Positions 10,541 to 21,500 of a stretch of DNA of 64,000 bases are shown here, piece by piece (positions within the stretch are counted from its first letter, which is position 1; the number at the start of each line of letters is the position of its first letter). This stretch comes from Euleptes europaea (lineage: Eukaryota > Chordata > Lepidosauria > Squamata > Sphaerodactylidae), in contig NC_079321.1 in the NCBI RefSeq assembly GCF_029931775.1, positions 16,016,501 through 16,080,500 on the forward strand. Direction: 5' to 3'. A program made the position numbers and the translations under genes. The notes beneath the pieces were generated by a model. That model worked only from the letters and a program-made list of their open reading frames with translations, was not told the DNA's origin and ran no database searches.

Positions 10541-10723
10541 TTAGCACAATCGGTGGGCACTGCATGGCAGAATAGTCCTTAGAGAATGTTTGCCATGTAA
10601 AGGTTGAATCAACTGAAACAGGAAGCACTGAAGGAAGGGGGACTTGCAGTTATGCAGTTTGAGAGCGAATTGGGGAATTAACTATAAGCCCCAACTATAG
10701 CTGTTCAGTAAAGAGAGGTAGGT

Positions 10724-10880
10724 AGGGTTGCCAGCCTCCAGATCTCCTGCTATTACAACGGATCTCCAGCCGATAGAGATCCGTTCACCTGGAGAAAATG
10801 GCCGCTTTGGCAATTGGACACTATGGCATTCAAGTCCCTTCCCTCCCCAAACTCAGCCCTCCTCAGGCTCCGCCCCAGTT
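10724..10880 (+). mobile_element. hAT-like M1 element, 3'-shortened
   Basis: Starts TAGGGTTGCCAGCCTCC and runs through the M1 core to CTCCTCAGGCTCCGCCCC. It lies about 190 bp upstream of the UGT1A copy 2 HNF1 site. Confidence 0.75.
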
Positions 10881-11375
10881 TGCATATCATCATTGACAGG
10901 AAGCCTTACATATGAGGATGGACTTTTAGTGGGAAACACTTGGCCCTCCTGGTGTCCCATATGAGCCACCAACAGTTGGCCCTCCTGGGTTCCCATTTGG
11001 GCCACCCAGCTGTCAGTATTTTGCTGGGGAGGACATAGTTAGAGCCTCCAAATAAGGCCCAGGCTTCAGTCAGTTTCAGTCGTTGCCCAATGTTTGCAGA
11101 CCTCATCACAAGCTTTAATGAACTTTTTATTTCTCTCTGACTTCCATGCATGCAGGGAGAAAGAAGAGCCCATAAAGCAAAGAGTACATTGCATCAGTGT
11201 TCCAAGAGCCGTCATGGGAATCTCCCATAAGGCAAGGACTGCAGATGGAGGAGGCTTTCCTCCCTCTTAGGGGGCACACTGGAGGTTCTTCTTCCTCCTC
11301 TGCTGACATGGCTACCACATCTTTGTGAACCTGCATTCAAACAAATATTAAAAGACTATTTTTAAAAAGTGGATT
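10881..11375. other. No gene; one imperfect short duplication
   Basis: Two adjacent copies of a roughly 38-bp unit beginning TTGGCCCTCCTGG lie at 10940-11015. Nothing else recognised. Confidence 0.4.
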
Positions 11376-11683
11376 TAGAAGAAGAGTTGGTTTTTAGGTG
11401 CCGACTTTCCCTACCACTTAAGGGAGACTCAAACCGCCTTACAATCACCTTCCCTTCCCCTCCCCACAACAGACACCCTGTGAGGTAGGCAGGGCTGAGA
11501 AAGTGTGACTAGCCTAAGGTCACCCAGCTGGCTTCATGTATAGGAGTGGGGAAACAAATCTAGTTCACCAGATTAGCCTCCGCCACTCATGTGGAGGAGT
11601 GGGAAATCAAACCCAGTTCTCCAGATCAGAGTCCACCGCTCCAAACCACTGCTCTTAACCACTATACCACGCTGGCTCCCCAT
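11376..11683 (-). mobile_element. tRNA-derived SINE (type S1), near full length
   Basis: On the minus strand: AGCGTGGTATAGTGGTTAAG head, box-B-like GGGTTTGATTTCCCA, then a body containing CACAGGGTGTCTGTTGTGGG and a tail AACCAACTCTTCTTCT. Many copies occur in this window. Confidence 0.85.
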
Positions 11684-12525
11684 TCTATTTACATTGAATG
11701 TTAGCAGCATCTTCTTCCAGCAGAAGGTTATTTCGTTTTTTTTTTGTGGGTGTTGAAGAAAGTTAAGGCAAGAATGTTCAGGTTTTATATAAGATAAGCA
11801 GCCTCAGGGTAGGAACTACACCCTTCTGGAACTAAGAATGTAATGCCTCAGTGTATAGCCCACCAACATTCATACATCCCCTTTGGAAATGAAGGTGCTG
11901 TGAACCTGTAAACCTATGATCAGCATTTCTAGGGCTTCTGATAATTGTGGCTTTTTATTTTTGCTAGAGATAACCACTAATAAATTTTCACCGGTACAGA
12001 TTCAGAACTGGGCTCAACAAACTATACTTTTAAAAAAAACAAAATAAAATCATTTTTGGAGGAAGTTGGTGCCTGATCAGCAGACATTTTTAACTGTTCT
12101 ATTTTTGTTCGTGATTTAAATTAGTACCTGTTAGAAAGTCCCAAGCAAAACACTCGTATCTCAGACATTGGGTTCCACCTCTCTGGCCTCCTGTCAGGCA
12201 CATGTGGATAATCAGGAGAAAAAGCACTTTGGACATAAAGGGAGTGCTTTGCTCAAACAGAACAAAGGCTGATAACAAACACAGGAAAAATGTTTTGCTA
12301 ACACTGACTCCTGAAAGATACTCCTCCTTAGAGATACAAATACCTAACTAGAATCTCCACTCCTCCAGTTGGGGACCAAAGCTCAATGCACCCCAGACAG
12401 GCAAGCGAGGCCAAAGGACTCCATGCCTCCAAGATCAATGGGGCAAATGTCTCCCATTTCTCTTCCTCCTCCCTGCCTCTACAAAGCATAGTGTGTGGCT
12501 TCACCACCGTTTCTCAAATACCGGT
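11684..12525. other. No gene or repeat recognised
   Basis: Unremarkable AT-rich intergenic sequence between UGT1A and TRAF3IP1. Confidence 0.4.
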
Positions 12526-12533
12526 GTCTCAAA

Positions 12534-12738
12534 TAGGGTTGCCAGGTCCCTCTCCGTAACCGGCAGGAGGTTTTTGGGGACGGAGCCAGAGGAGGACGGG
12601 GTTTGGGGAGGGGAGGGACTTCAATGCCACAGAGTCCAATTGCCAAAGTGGCCATTTTCTCCAGGTGAACTGAACTCTATTGGCTGGAGTTGTAATAGCA
12701 GAAGATCTCCAGCTAGTACCTGGAGGTTGGCAGCCCTA
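12534..12738 (-). mobile_element. hAT-like M1 element with 8-bp target duplication
   Basis: Bounded by TAGGGTTGCCA and TGGCAGCCCTA, and flanked by a perfect 8-bp duplication GTCTCAAA (12526-12533 and 12739-12746). An 8-bp duplication is the hAT hallmark and assigns the whole M1 family. Confidence 0.85.
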
Positions 12739-12929
12739 GTCTCAAAAGATACAGGGAGGCCACTGCACAGAAAGGGGATGGGGCTCGGAAAGAGGCCAGC
12801 ATAACATTACCATGATACCAGTGCAACATTATATTGATGTCATCCTGAAGTTGACTTTTGTCATGCCAATGTAGCCTCATGGGCAGGTGGGGGGGGGGAA
12901 TAGGGGCTAGCACATTGCTGGGTGAATAA

Positions 12930-14110
12930 TCTAGGGTTGCCAGCTGCCCACTGGAAGCAGGAGATTTCCTGCGCCCGGGCACTGCTGCCCCACACAGCTG
13001 GACGACAGGAAGAAAACGAAGAAGACAGACAGAGCATTCCTGAGATGCAATGGCATCAGGAACGAAAGTGTCTGTGGAGAGTGGGAAGGGCTTGCGCCGG
13101 CGTCCAGGCCTCCCGCGCCAGCATCTAGCCAGCTAGCACCAGCATCAGGAAGCCCGATGCTGGCAGAAAGGCCTGGATGCCGGTCGCGGGGCGCTGCTGC
13201 GGTAGTGCCGCCCCAGGACGCCGATGGGGGTGTCCGGTGGCGTCTGAACGCCGGCGTTCCGGGAGGTGTACTTGGGGCATAACTGCATCCCGGGATGCGT
13301 TCCCGGGCGTAATGGCGGCAGCCTGGAAGCGGGGCCACCTTTAGGTGGCTTCCTAAGGCCTTTTGGCCTGGGAACGCCCCTTTGAGGGTTGCACTGATTT
13401 TTTGCGCCTGGAGTAGGTTTCAGCGGGGCCAAAACCTCCTTTGGAGGCAACGCAGTCGGGTTGCCTCCATAGTAACAAGTATAATTTCAGTTAAACTTTA
13501 GCGGAAAACAACATCTCAAATAAGAAACTGGAATCTGACCTTCATGTCAACTTCGTGTCAGGAAAGCTGCCCTAATTGGTTGCTCAAGCATCATGCTTGG
13601 TTTAAAGGTCTGTTGGTTTGCAGTCTGCTCTCACAGTGGAAGGGGACCCAGGAAAAACGAGTTTTTCCTGAAGGATTCCCCCCAAATTTTCCAGCAGTAA
13701 AACTGGAACACGGAAGGGATAGTAGGAAGGGGGGGGGGTGAATCGGGACAAGGGGCACTCATGCCAGCCCTGGGACGCCACACTTCTGTGGGGCTCCACC
13801 GCTGGCGCTGCTTCCTGGCCGCTTTCCAGCGGCGCAAGTCCCCACGCCAGTGTTCTGGGGGGGTGGAGCTGCCTTTAGGCAGCATCTCCTAACCCCTTTC
13901 ACCCTGGGACCGCCCTCTCGAGTTGCAGCGTTGCTATGCCAACCTTTTCAGTGGTATAGCCTCGCTGTTTTCGATGGGGGCATTCCCCCGTTTTGCATTT
14001 TAAATTGTTTTTATTTTACTTTCGGTGGCTGGGAAGCCTCTGTGGAGGCGCCACGGCTGTGCTTTGCCCGGCCGCCGCACATCCTCCCCCCCTTCAGGAA
14101 TGGGCTGTAA
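12930..14110. repeat. GC-rich complex repeat block
   Basis: High-GC sequence with two related parts (13140-13470 and 13790-14110), both with CTTTAGG(T/C)GGC or GCCTTTAGGCAGC-like motifs and a following GGGACCGCC/GGGAACGCC. No conserved protein and no host exon recognised. Confidence 0.4.
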
Positions 14111-15109
14111 TTCACTATTTTACATTGTGCGACATCTTAAATTAAACACAGTCAATATAGAGCCTCTAAGTACTTCCTATAGAAGTCAGCCTACAAGATA
14201 CTTATGATTCTCGAATGGCATTTGAGATTATTTTTGGATGGACTCTGGTGTTTCTTTGTCCCAGTGAGAGAACAAGAATCACATGTTGTTTTTAATTGCT
14301 TAAATATTTTAATGTTTTTATGTGCACTGCCTTGGGGATGCTGGTATATATAGCATATCCTGAACTATTTCATTTTGGTAGTGAGGGTTTTTAAGTCCTG
14401 TATAAATTGCATTGTTGGTTTCACTTCTTCTTTTCTCCACAGTACCAGCTGGCTTCCACTCTGCACTGTTGAAGAATTTTTTTCAAGCTATTTTGCAGAA
14501 CTCTTGAGGCCCCCCCCCCCCCTCCGCACACACACATACTATTCATTTTTGGGGCCATTTTCAAAATATGAGTGCTCTTTTTTTATCTTTTATTGCATAG
14601 CTGGGTAGGGAGGTTGGGCCTTGGGTGAGCACCATTTTTGGGTGATGCTACTCTTCTCCCAGTCCTCTTCATTTTAACCAACTGGAGAAACCTGAGTTCA
14701 AATCCCAACTCAGCCATGAATTTTCTGGGAGACCTTTGGACCAGTCAGTTTCTCTCTGTTTAAGCTGCTATGCAGAATTGTCGTGGGGGGAAAGAGAGAA
14801 CCACGTACAGCACCATGAGCTGCTTGGAGAAGGGTGGGATTAAAATCAAATAAATAATATGTGGCCGGCAGCAAGCAACAAAAAACACAGGCTCAGCTGA
14901 AGTTGGTGATTATTGTGCATGGTGTGCATTTCTCTTTTTTTTTTTTTGTTATAAATTTTTATTGCATTTTTCATAATAAAAAACATACAAAGAAAACATG
15001 GTGTGCATCTCTAGGCTGACCCTCACCAATGGGCTGGGCTGCAAAAGTGGGTGGGTGACAAACCAGCAATGTTCCCCCCACCTCCCCATAACACCCTTCT
15101 TCCGCTTGC
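14111..15109. other. No gene recognised; low-complexity patches
   Basis: Includes a C-run at 14510-14525 and a T-rich stretch at 14936-14990. A LINE/SINE tail-like ATGTGCACTGCCTTGGGGAT occurs near 14320. Confidence 0.4.
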
Positions 15110-15560
15110 GTTGAACGGGAGGAGGCCGGCGCAGGCCCTTACGTCATCAACGGGCGCCGCCCGCCTGGGAGAACGGGGCGGGCCCCGCCCCCGCCCGCCC
15201 GCCCGTTGCTAGGGCCGCGCAGTTGGGTGGCAACGAGCGCGCCTGTCGGCAGACGGGGCCGCCATGGAGGGCTCCATGGTGCGGCGCACGCAGGAGCTGC
15301 TGGGCCGAGTGATCCGGAAGCCGCCGCTGACGGAGCGCCTCCTCAGCAAGCCCCCCTTCCGCTACCTGCACGACGTGATCGGCGAGGTCAGCTTGCGCGG
15401 GGCCGGGGGCCGGGGCAGGAGGGCCGAGAGCGGGGCGCCGTTGCTTGGGCATGCGCAGGAGAGAGCAGCGGGCGGTGTGGGTGGGGGGGGCGAGAGGGGA
15501 CGATGGCGGCACAGCCAGCAGGCCTCGCGCAGCGCCCGGAAGCGGCCCTGAGGGAACCGT
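15110..15560 (+). promoter_or_regulatory. TRAF3IP1: CpG-rich promoter region of TRAF3IP1
   Basis: A GC- and CpG-rich block surrounds the first exon. It holds a CRE-like TTACGTCATC at 15139-15148, a GGGGCGGG GC box at 15175-15182, and a long CCCGCC run. Two RFX/X-box-like half sites, GTTGCTAGG (15205-15213) and GGCAAC (15229-15234), lie 30-60 bp before the ATG. RFX factors drive many ciliary genes, so these fit the gene, but their spacing is not that of a full X-box. Confidence 0.7.
15264..15386 (+). CDS. TRAF3IP1: TRAF3IP1 coding exon 1
   Basis: Residues 1-41, start of the CH-like domain ([20 protein letters not shown], then [14 protein letters not shown]). The donor GTCAGC follows at phase 0. 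A nearer-to-human start than any other Met in the frame. Confidence 0.95.
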
Positions 15561-18500
15561 AGGAATGAGCTTGCCAACCTCCAGGTGGGGCCTGGAGACC
15601 TCCCGGTGGTACAGTGGATCTCCTCCCGACTTGGGGTTGCCAGCCTCCAGGAGGCGGGGGAGAAATCGACACCACTGAACTAGTATCGGGGAGATTAGGC
15701 GATCAGTGCAGGAGCGAAATCAGATTTAAAGTGCAAAAATATCTTTATGCGCTACTGTGCCTAACCTTATACGTCAATATTCTAAATCACATATAAAATG
15801 TGTACAACACACAAGTACAACAGTAACACGAACACGCAATCCACCACCTCAAAGGTGAAGGAAGAAAGGGTACAGTTCATATATGACGTGTCTCAGAGAG
15901 TACAAACATCATTCTTCTGCACTCTTCTCAATGCAGGTAGGTAGGAGGATATCAATATTCAATGAGGGAAAAATTCGTGGAGGATATGGCCGTTTCAAAT
16001 TCTTTGAATATGACTTCTTCATCAGTCCTTCCTATTATCATTTTAAATTTTTTTAAATAAAATATATCATTTCCCACACATAATCTCCTATAAGGAGGCA
16101 GCTGGAGATCTCCCGCTGTTACAGCTGACCTCCCACCCAGTTCCCCTGGAGAAAATGGCTGCTTTGGCAATTGGACTCTTATGGCGTTGAAGCCCTGCCC
16201 CAAACCCCGCCCTCCTCAGGCTCCGCCCCCCCAAATCTCCATTGCCCAGAGCTGGCGAACCTATCCAGACGACAGAGGTCGGTTCCCCTGAAGAAAATGA
16301 CTGCTTTGGGGGTGGACTTTGTGGCATTATATGCCAACAGAGTCCCTCTCTAAACCCCACTCTTCCCAGGTTGCACACCCCAAATCTCCAGGTGTTTCCC
16401 AGCCCAGACCTTGCAATCCTATCCAGACGACAGAGATCGGTTCCCCTGAAGAAAATGACTGCTTTGGGGGTGGACTTTGTGGCATATGCCAACAGAGTCC
16501 CTCTCTAAACCTCACTCTCCCCACGTTGCACACCCCAAATCTCCAGGTATTTCCCAACTCAGCAACTACTGTTTTATTACAGCCAAAGGCCAGGATAAAG
16601 TTTCCCATCTCAGAGTTTGCAAGGTTCCTTAGGAAGACTGTTGGGGGGGGGGGCTTCAAATCATGCTCATGGGTGGTATTGCTGAGAGGAGACCTCCTGA
16701 ATCCTCTGGGGGACACTGCAGGGAGGATAAACTCTTCTATTCTAGGTCCTTGGTGCCTCAGAGGTGGGCAAGTAGGGCTGGCAACTATGGCCTGGGAAAT
16801 TACTGAAGATTTGGAAGTAGTACCTGAGGATTGGGGGAATTTGGGGAGGGATTTTGTCCAGAATCTATGCTTTACCATAGCGTCTACTCTCTGAAGCTGT
16901 CATTTTCTTCCCCCGGGGAAATTGATCTCTGTTGTCTGGAGTTCAGTTATAATTCTGGGATAATCTTTTTTAAAAGTGTAGTTGTAAGGAACAGATAGAT
17001 CAAACCTTGGCCCAGCCCCATTGATATCACTGAGAACATAAGAAAGGCCATGCTGGATCAGACCAAGGTCCATCATGTCCAGCACTCTGTTCACACAGTG
17101 GCCAACCAGATGCCTCTAGGAAGCCCACAAACTAGACAACTGCAGCAGCACCATCCTGCCTGTGTTCCATCGCACCCAAAATAATAGGCATACTCCTCTG
17201 TTACTAGAGAGAACAGGTATGCAGCATGACTAGTATTGACTAGTATGACTAGAAAACATGGATAGCCCTCTCCTCCATGAACATGTCCACTCCCCTCTTA
17301 AAGCCTTCCAAGTTGGCAGCCTTGAGAGAGATTTAAGTATATGTTTAACACTCCCATGTGGAAAATGGGATTTAGCTCTTCTTGAGTTTGGCTGAATTGT
17401 TCCTGTGATGTACTGAAGGCTAAAAAAAGACATCCTTGTTTTCGAATTGGTGATTCATATCATTACGTTGCATTGCTGTCTTTTCTCCGTTAAGTACCAA
17501 ATGCTGACATTCCTCTTCTTAAAGTTAATTACTGTTTTTTTATTTATGTCCGACTTTTCTCCCCAATGGGGACAAAAAATAACTGACAACATCATTATTT
17601 TCTCTGTCTTATCCTCACAACAACAATCCTGTGAGGTAGGGTAGTCTGAGAGAGTGAGATGCAGGCCCAAGATTACTCAGTGAGCTTCCATGGCAAAGTG
17701 GCGATTCGAACTCAGTTCTCCTACGTTGTTATCAACATTCTTACCCTTATGTCATGCTGTAAAATCTAGGGTAGCAGTTTTCACATTTTCTTTAAAGAGT
17801 GCTGTTAGTTGCATGAGAAAACAAGTGCAAGATTTCTGAGTACTACTTTGTACCCATGCTACAGTTTTTTGTAGAGGAAGGTCCCAACAGCAGCAGGATG
17901 TATACGTTTACAGAAGAATGTTGGTAGATACAGTTTCCCTGTATCTAGAGCACCAGGAACAGAGAATTTGCATCTTCCAAAAGTCCCCTTCTTTGCACTT
18001 ATTGAAGGTACTATCCTTCATGAACTGACTGTTCTCATGTAGGACTGCCAATAGCAACCTAGCAGCTGCCTTGATTAAAAACGCCATCTAATTTATAATA
18101 AGGCCAGCATGGTTATCCTCAAATGGTACATGAGGAGCCATTAATGAGTTAAAGGAGAATGATGGATTGGTAGACATCTTTATAAATGTAACCCGACAAT
18201 AGCACTGGGAGCAGCATTTCTCTGAACATTGTCATTATCTGTAGTGCTCTATGATCCTGTATGCATGATCAAAAACCTTTTAGGCAGAATTATAACGCCA
18301 GTGAGAAATCTCATTTAAAGTGATAGACCTGAAAGCATTAAAATTCAATAGAACCATAGATGGAAATGGTAAGCCAAGTTGCCTTCCAAACCCTGAACAA
18401 ACATGTTTAAATGTTTTAAAGGTAACTAGATCAACCAGTTTCATGAAAGGACTGTACACCGAAGCAGAGATGAAATCTGATAATGTTAAGGTATGTTTGG

Positions 18501-21500
18501 AATGTTGTTATTTAATCTTTATCCTAAGAAAACTTCATAATTTTCAATGATCAGGAATGCTATGTACACAGTATTCATATTGAGACAAGGGGATGAAAAT
18601 TTCCTCAGTAGGGTGAAAGAAGAAGGAACTATTTCACTTCACCCCAGCTTCCACCCATGCAGCTGTTCCTCTGTGGGGTACTGTGACCCCAGGATTAATC
18701 TTCCTAGGGTCAGAAGGGGCGGAGAAAGTGGAGGACTGCAGGAAAACCAGGCTTTCTGACTGTGCTTGGAGAGGTAGGATACTTGCCAATATGTAGGTTC
18801 AAGTGAAACATTGTGTCAAACTAGAAGAAGAAGAGTTGGTTTTTATATGCCAGCTTTCTCTACCCCTTAAGGAAAAATCAAACTGTCTCACACTTTCCCT
18901 CCCCCTCCCCACAACAGACACCCTGTGAGGTAGGCAGGGCTGAGAGAACTGTGACTAGCCCAAGGTCACCCAGCTGGCTTCATGTTTAGGAGTGGGAAAA
19001 CAAATCCAGTTCACCAGATTAGCCTCCGCCGCTCATGTGGAGGAGTGGGGAATCAAACCCTGTTCTCCAGATCAGAGCCCTCTGCTCCAAACCACTGCTC
19101 TTAACCACACCACACTGGCTCCATTTTACACTAACTACATTTTACACTAACCAGTTTCCTACTGCAGTCTCTGGAGTCAAACCACTGGCTGTAACTCTGG
19201 TTTTGCTGGTTCAGAATTCATGTTAACCATAGGACAAACTATTGTTACCATATGTACCATTGGCCAATGTGAGTATGGTCCTGCTCTTTTAGTGGAGCCT
19301 ACGTGCCCAAAACTGACCTCAGAAATCAATTTAAAGAAAAGTAGCTCTCTGTCTGTCTTTCTGAATTTTGGAGCTGCTGGCTCAGATTAACATTGGATGA
19401 AGCAAAATATCCTGGGATGTTCATACAAGCATCCCCAAATCCATTAATGCTACAAATGTCAGTTCAAAGGAAAGACCCATACAGCAGTATTGTGGATGAG
19501 AGGGAGTCCTTATCCAGGGGCTAATGGTGACTCTTGGTGACTCTGATGGCTTGTGGAGGGCAAACTAATATTTTTCTGCAAAACTGGGGAATATCCCAAA
19601 GTATTGGTGGGGGGGAGGAGAACCCAGTCTCTTGTCAGTGGTTTCACTTCATTCTCCTGCTGCTGGCCGCGGGACCTTCATCTTTACTGTTGGAAGGAGT
19701 TATCTGTCAGAAAGACCCCCATGATTCATATTTAAATCCGCAGGACTTTCCTTTAACAATGTGTTGTTGCAGGACAAAGATGCAAAAATCGCCTTCCTTC
19801 AGAAAGCCATCGATGTGGTTGTCATGGTGACGGGGGAACCCTTGGCAGTGAAGCCAGCACGTGTCGTTGCTGGGCATGAACCTGAAAGAACCAATGAGCT
19901 GCTGCAAGCAATTGCCAGGTGTTGCCTCGATAAGGTATGAGACTTCTTTCGGCTCTGGCCTTTTCAAAGCTTCTGTTACAAACACTGGCCTGGAATCCTA
20001 CGAGGAGGTGAGGGGAAAGCATCAGGAGCTGCAGAGTGAACTGTCCTTCCTCTCGCATGCTCCTTAATTGGACACTTGTAATGCAGGAGCCCCATGGCGC
20101 AGTGGTAAGCTGCAGTACTGCAGCCAAGCTCTGCTCACGACCTGAGTTCTATCCCGACGGAAGACGGTTTCAGGTAGCCGGCTCAAGGTTGACTCAGCCT
20201 TCCATCCTTCCGAGGTGGGTAAAATGAATACCCAGCTTGCTGGGGGTAAAGGGAAGATGACTGGGGAAGGCACTGGCAAACCACCCCGTAAACATAGTCT
20301 GCCTACGAAACGTCGGAATGTGACGTCATCCCATGGGTCAGGAATGACCCGGTGCTTGCACAGGGGACCTTTACCTTTTTAATGCAGCTGAACGTTTTGA
20401 GGTTGCTCGTAGGTACTTTAATGAAGGGATGTGGCAATTATTGTACTAGTTCTCTTCCCCCCCTTCCTCCTTAGTTGATGCCTCAGGGTGCTCACCAAGT
20501 TTTCCTGCTCATATTATTTTTTTAAAATCTAATTTATTTTAACACTTACTATAAAAAGTTAGCAGACAAAGGCACAAGTTTTACTTGTTTATTTTCAGAT
20601 AAGCAACCATAGTTCTGTTGCGAGTTGCCTCCAGCAAATGGTCTATCAAAACTTTGGGTGAGTCCACCCTGGCTCCAAACTTGGCTAGTGCTACTGCTGG
20701 CTTCATACCTATCCCCTCAGTTAGGATCTTATGAGTCCATTCTAAATCAGTCTTTTTGCATATATTTAAGCTCCTTCATACAATATGTAGCAAACAAAAA
20801 AAGAACTCTGACAGCCAATTATATACAGCCTTCAGTTAATAAAACGTGCAGTCCTTATTTCCCTAAACTGTCTGGGACCTTCGTATCTGTGGGACCGCCT
20901 CTCCTGGTATACCCGTCAAAGTGCTTTATGCTCAGCAAACAACTTACTTGTGGTTCCTGGACCGAGAAGTATCTGGTCTATTCTGTCCTGTTGCTATATG
21001 AATTTACACTTCAAACTGCTTCTTGTATTAAAGTAATTTTGGATGCTCCCTTTCTTTATATTACAGCTGCATATTAATAACTGAAAACTGATGTTACTGC
21101 TTTAAATTTCAAATGGTGACCAATGGAACTAGAAAAAGAACAGCATTTCATTAATCAGCAAGACCATATTGTGAAAATATTGGACTGACAAGAAAATATG
21201 TATGACAAACAAGCAACCCAAATCCTTTACATTTTAACAGAAATAAAAGACTTTCCCATTACTGTGGTATTTAGGGTTATGCAGGCCAAAAAGGAATGTG
21301 GAGTTATATACAGGTTCTTGCTTTTAAAGAATTGTGGTGGTTACTAAAATAGAAATTACTATTCTCTGCTAAAATTTTACATGTCAGTTTGACTATACAT
21401 TTTCCTCTTTGTAGCTATCCAGTGATGAAGCTGTTCAAAAAGTTCTTGCTGGAGAGAAAGTAGATATCAAAAGAAAACCCCCATCTTCTTCGAAACCCCA

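Noticed and set aside
13145-13450. Pro-rich minus-strand frames in the GC-rich block
   Set aside because: No family motif, no splice context, composition explained by GC content.
15147-15678. Several open frames on both strands around the CpG island
   Set aside because: High GC lowers stop frequency; only the 15264-15386 exon matches a known protein and ends at a fitting donor.
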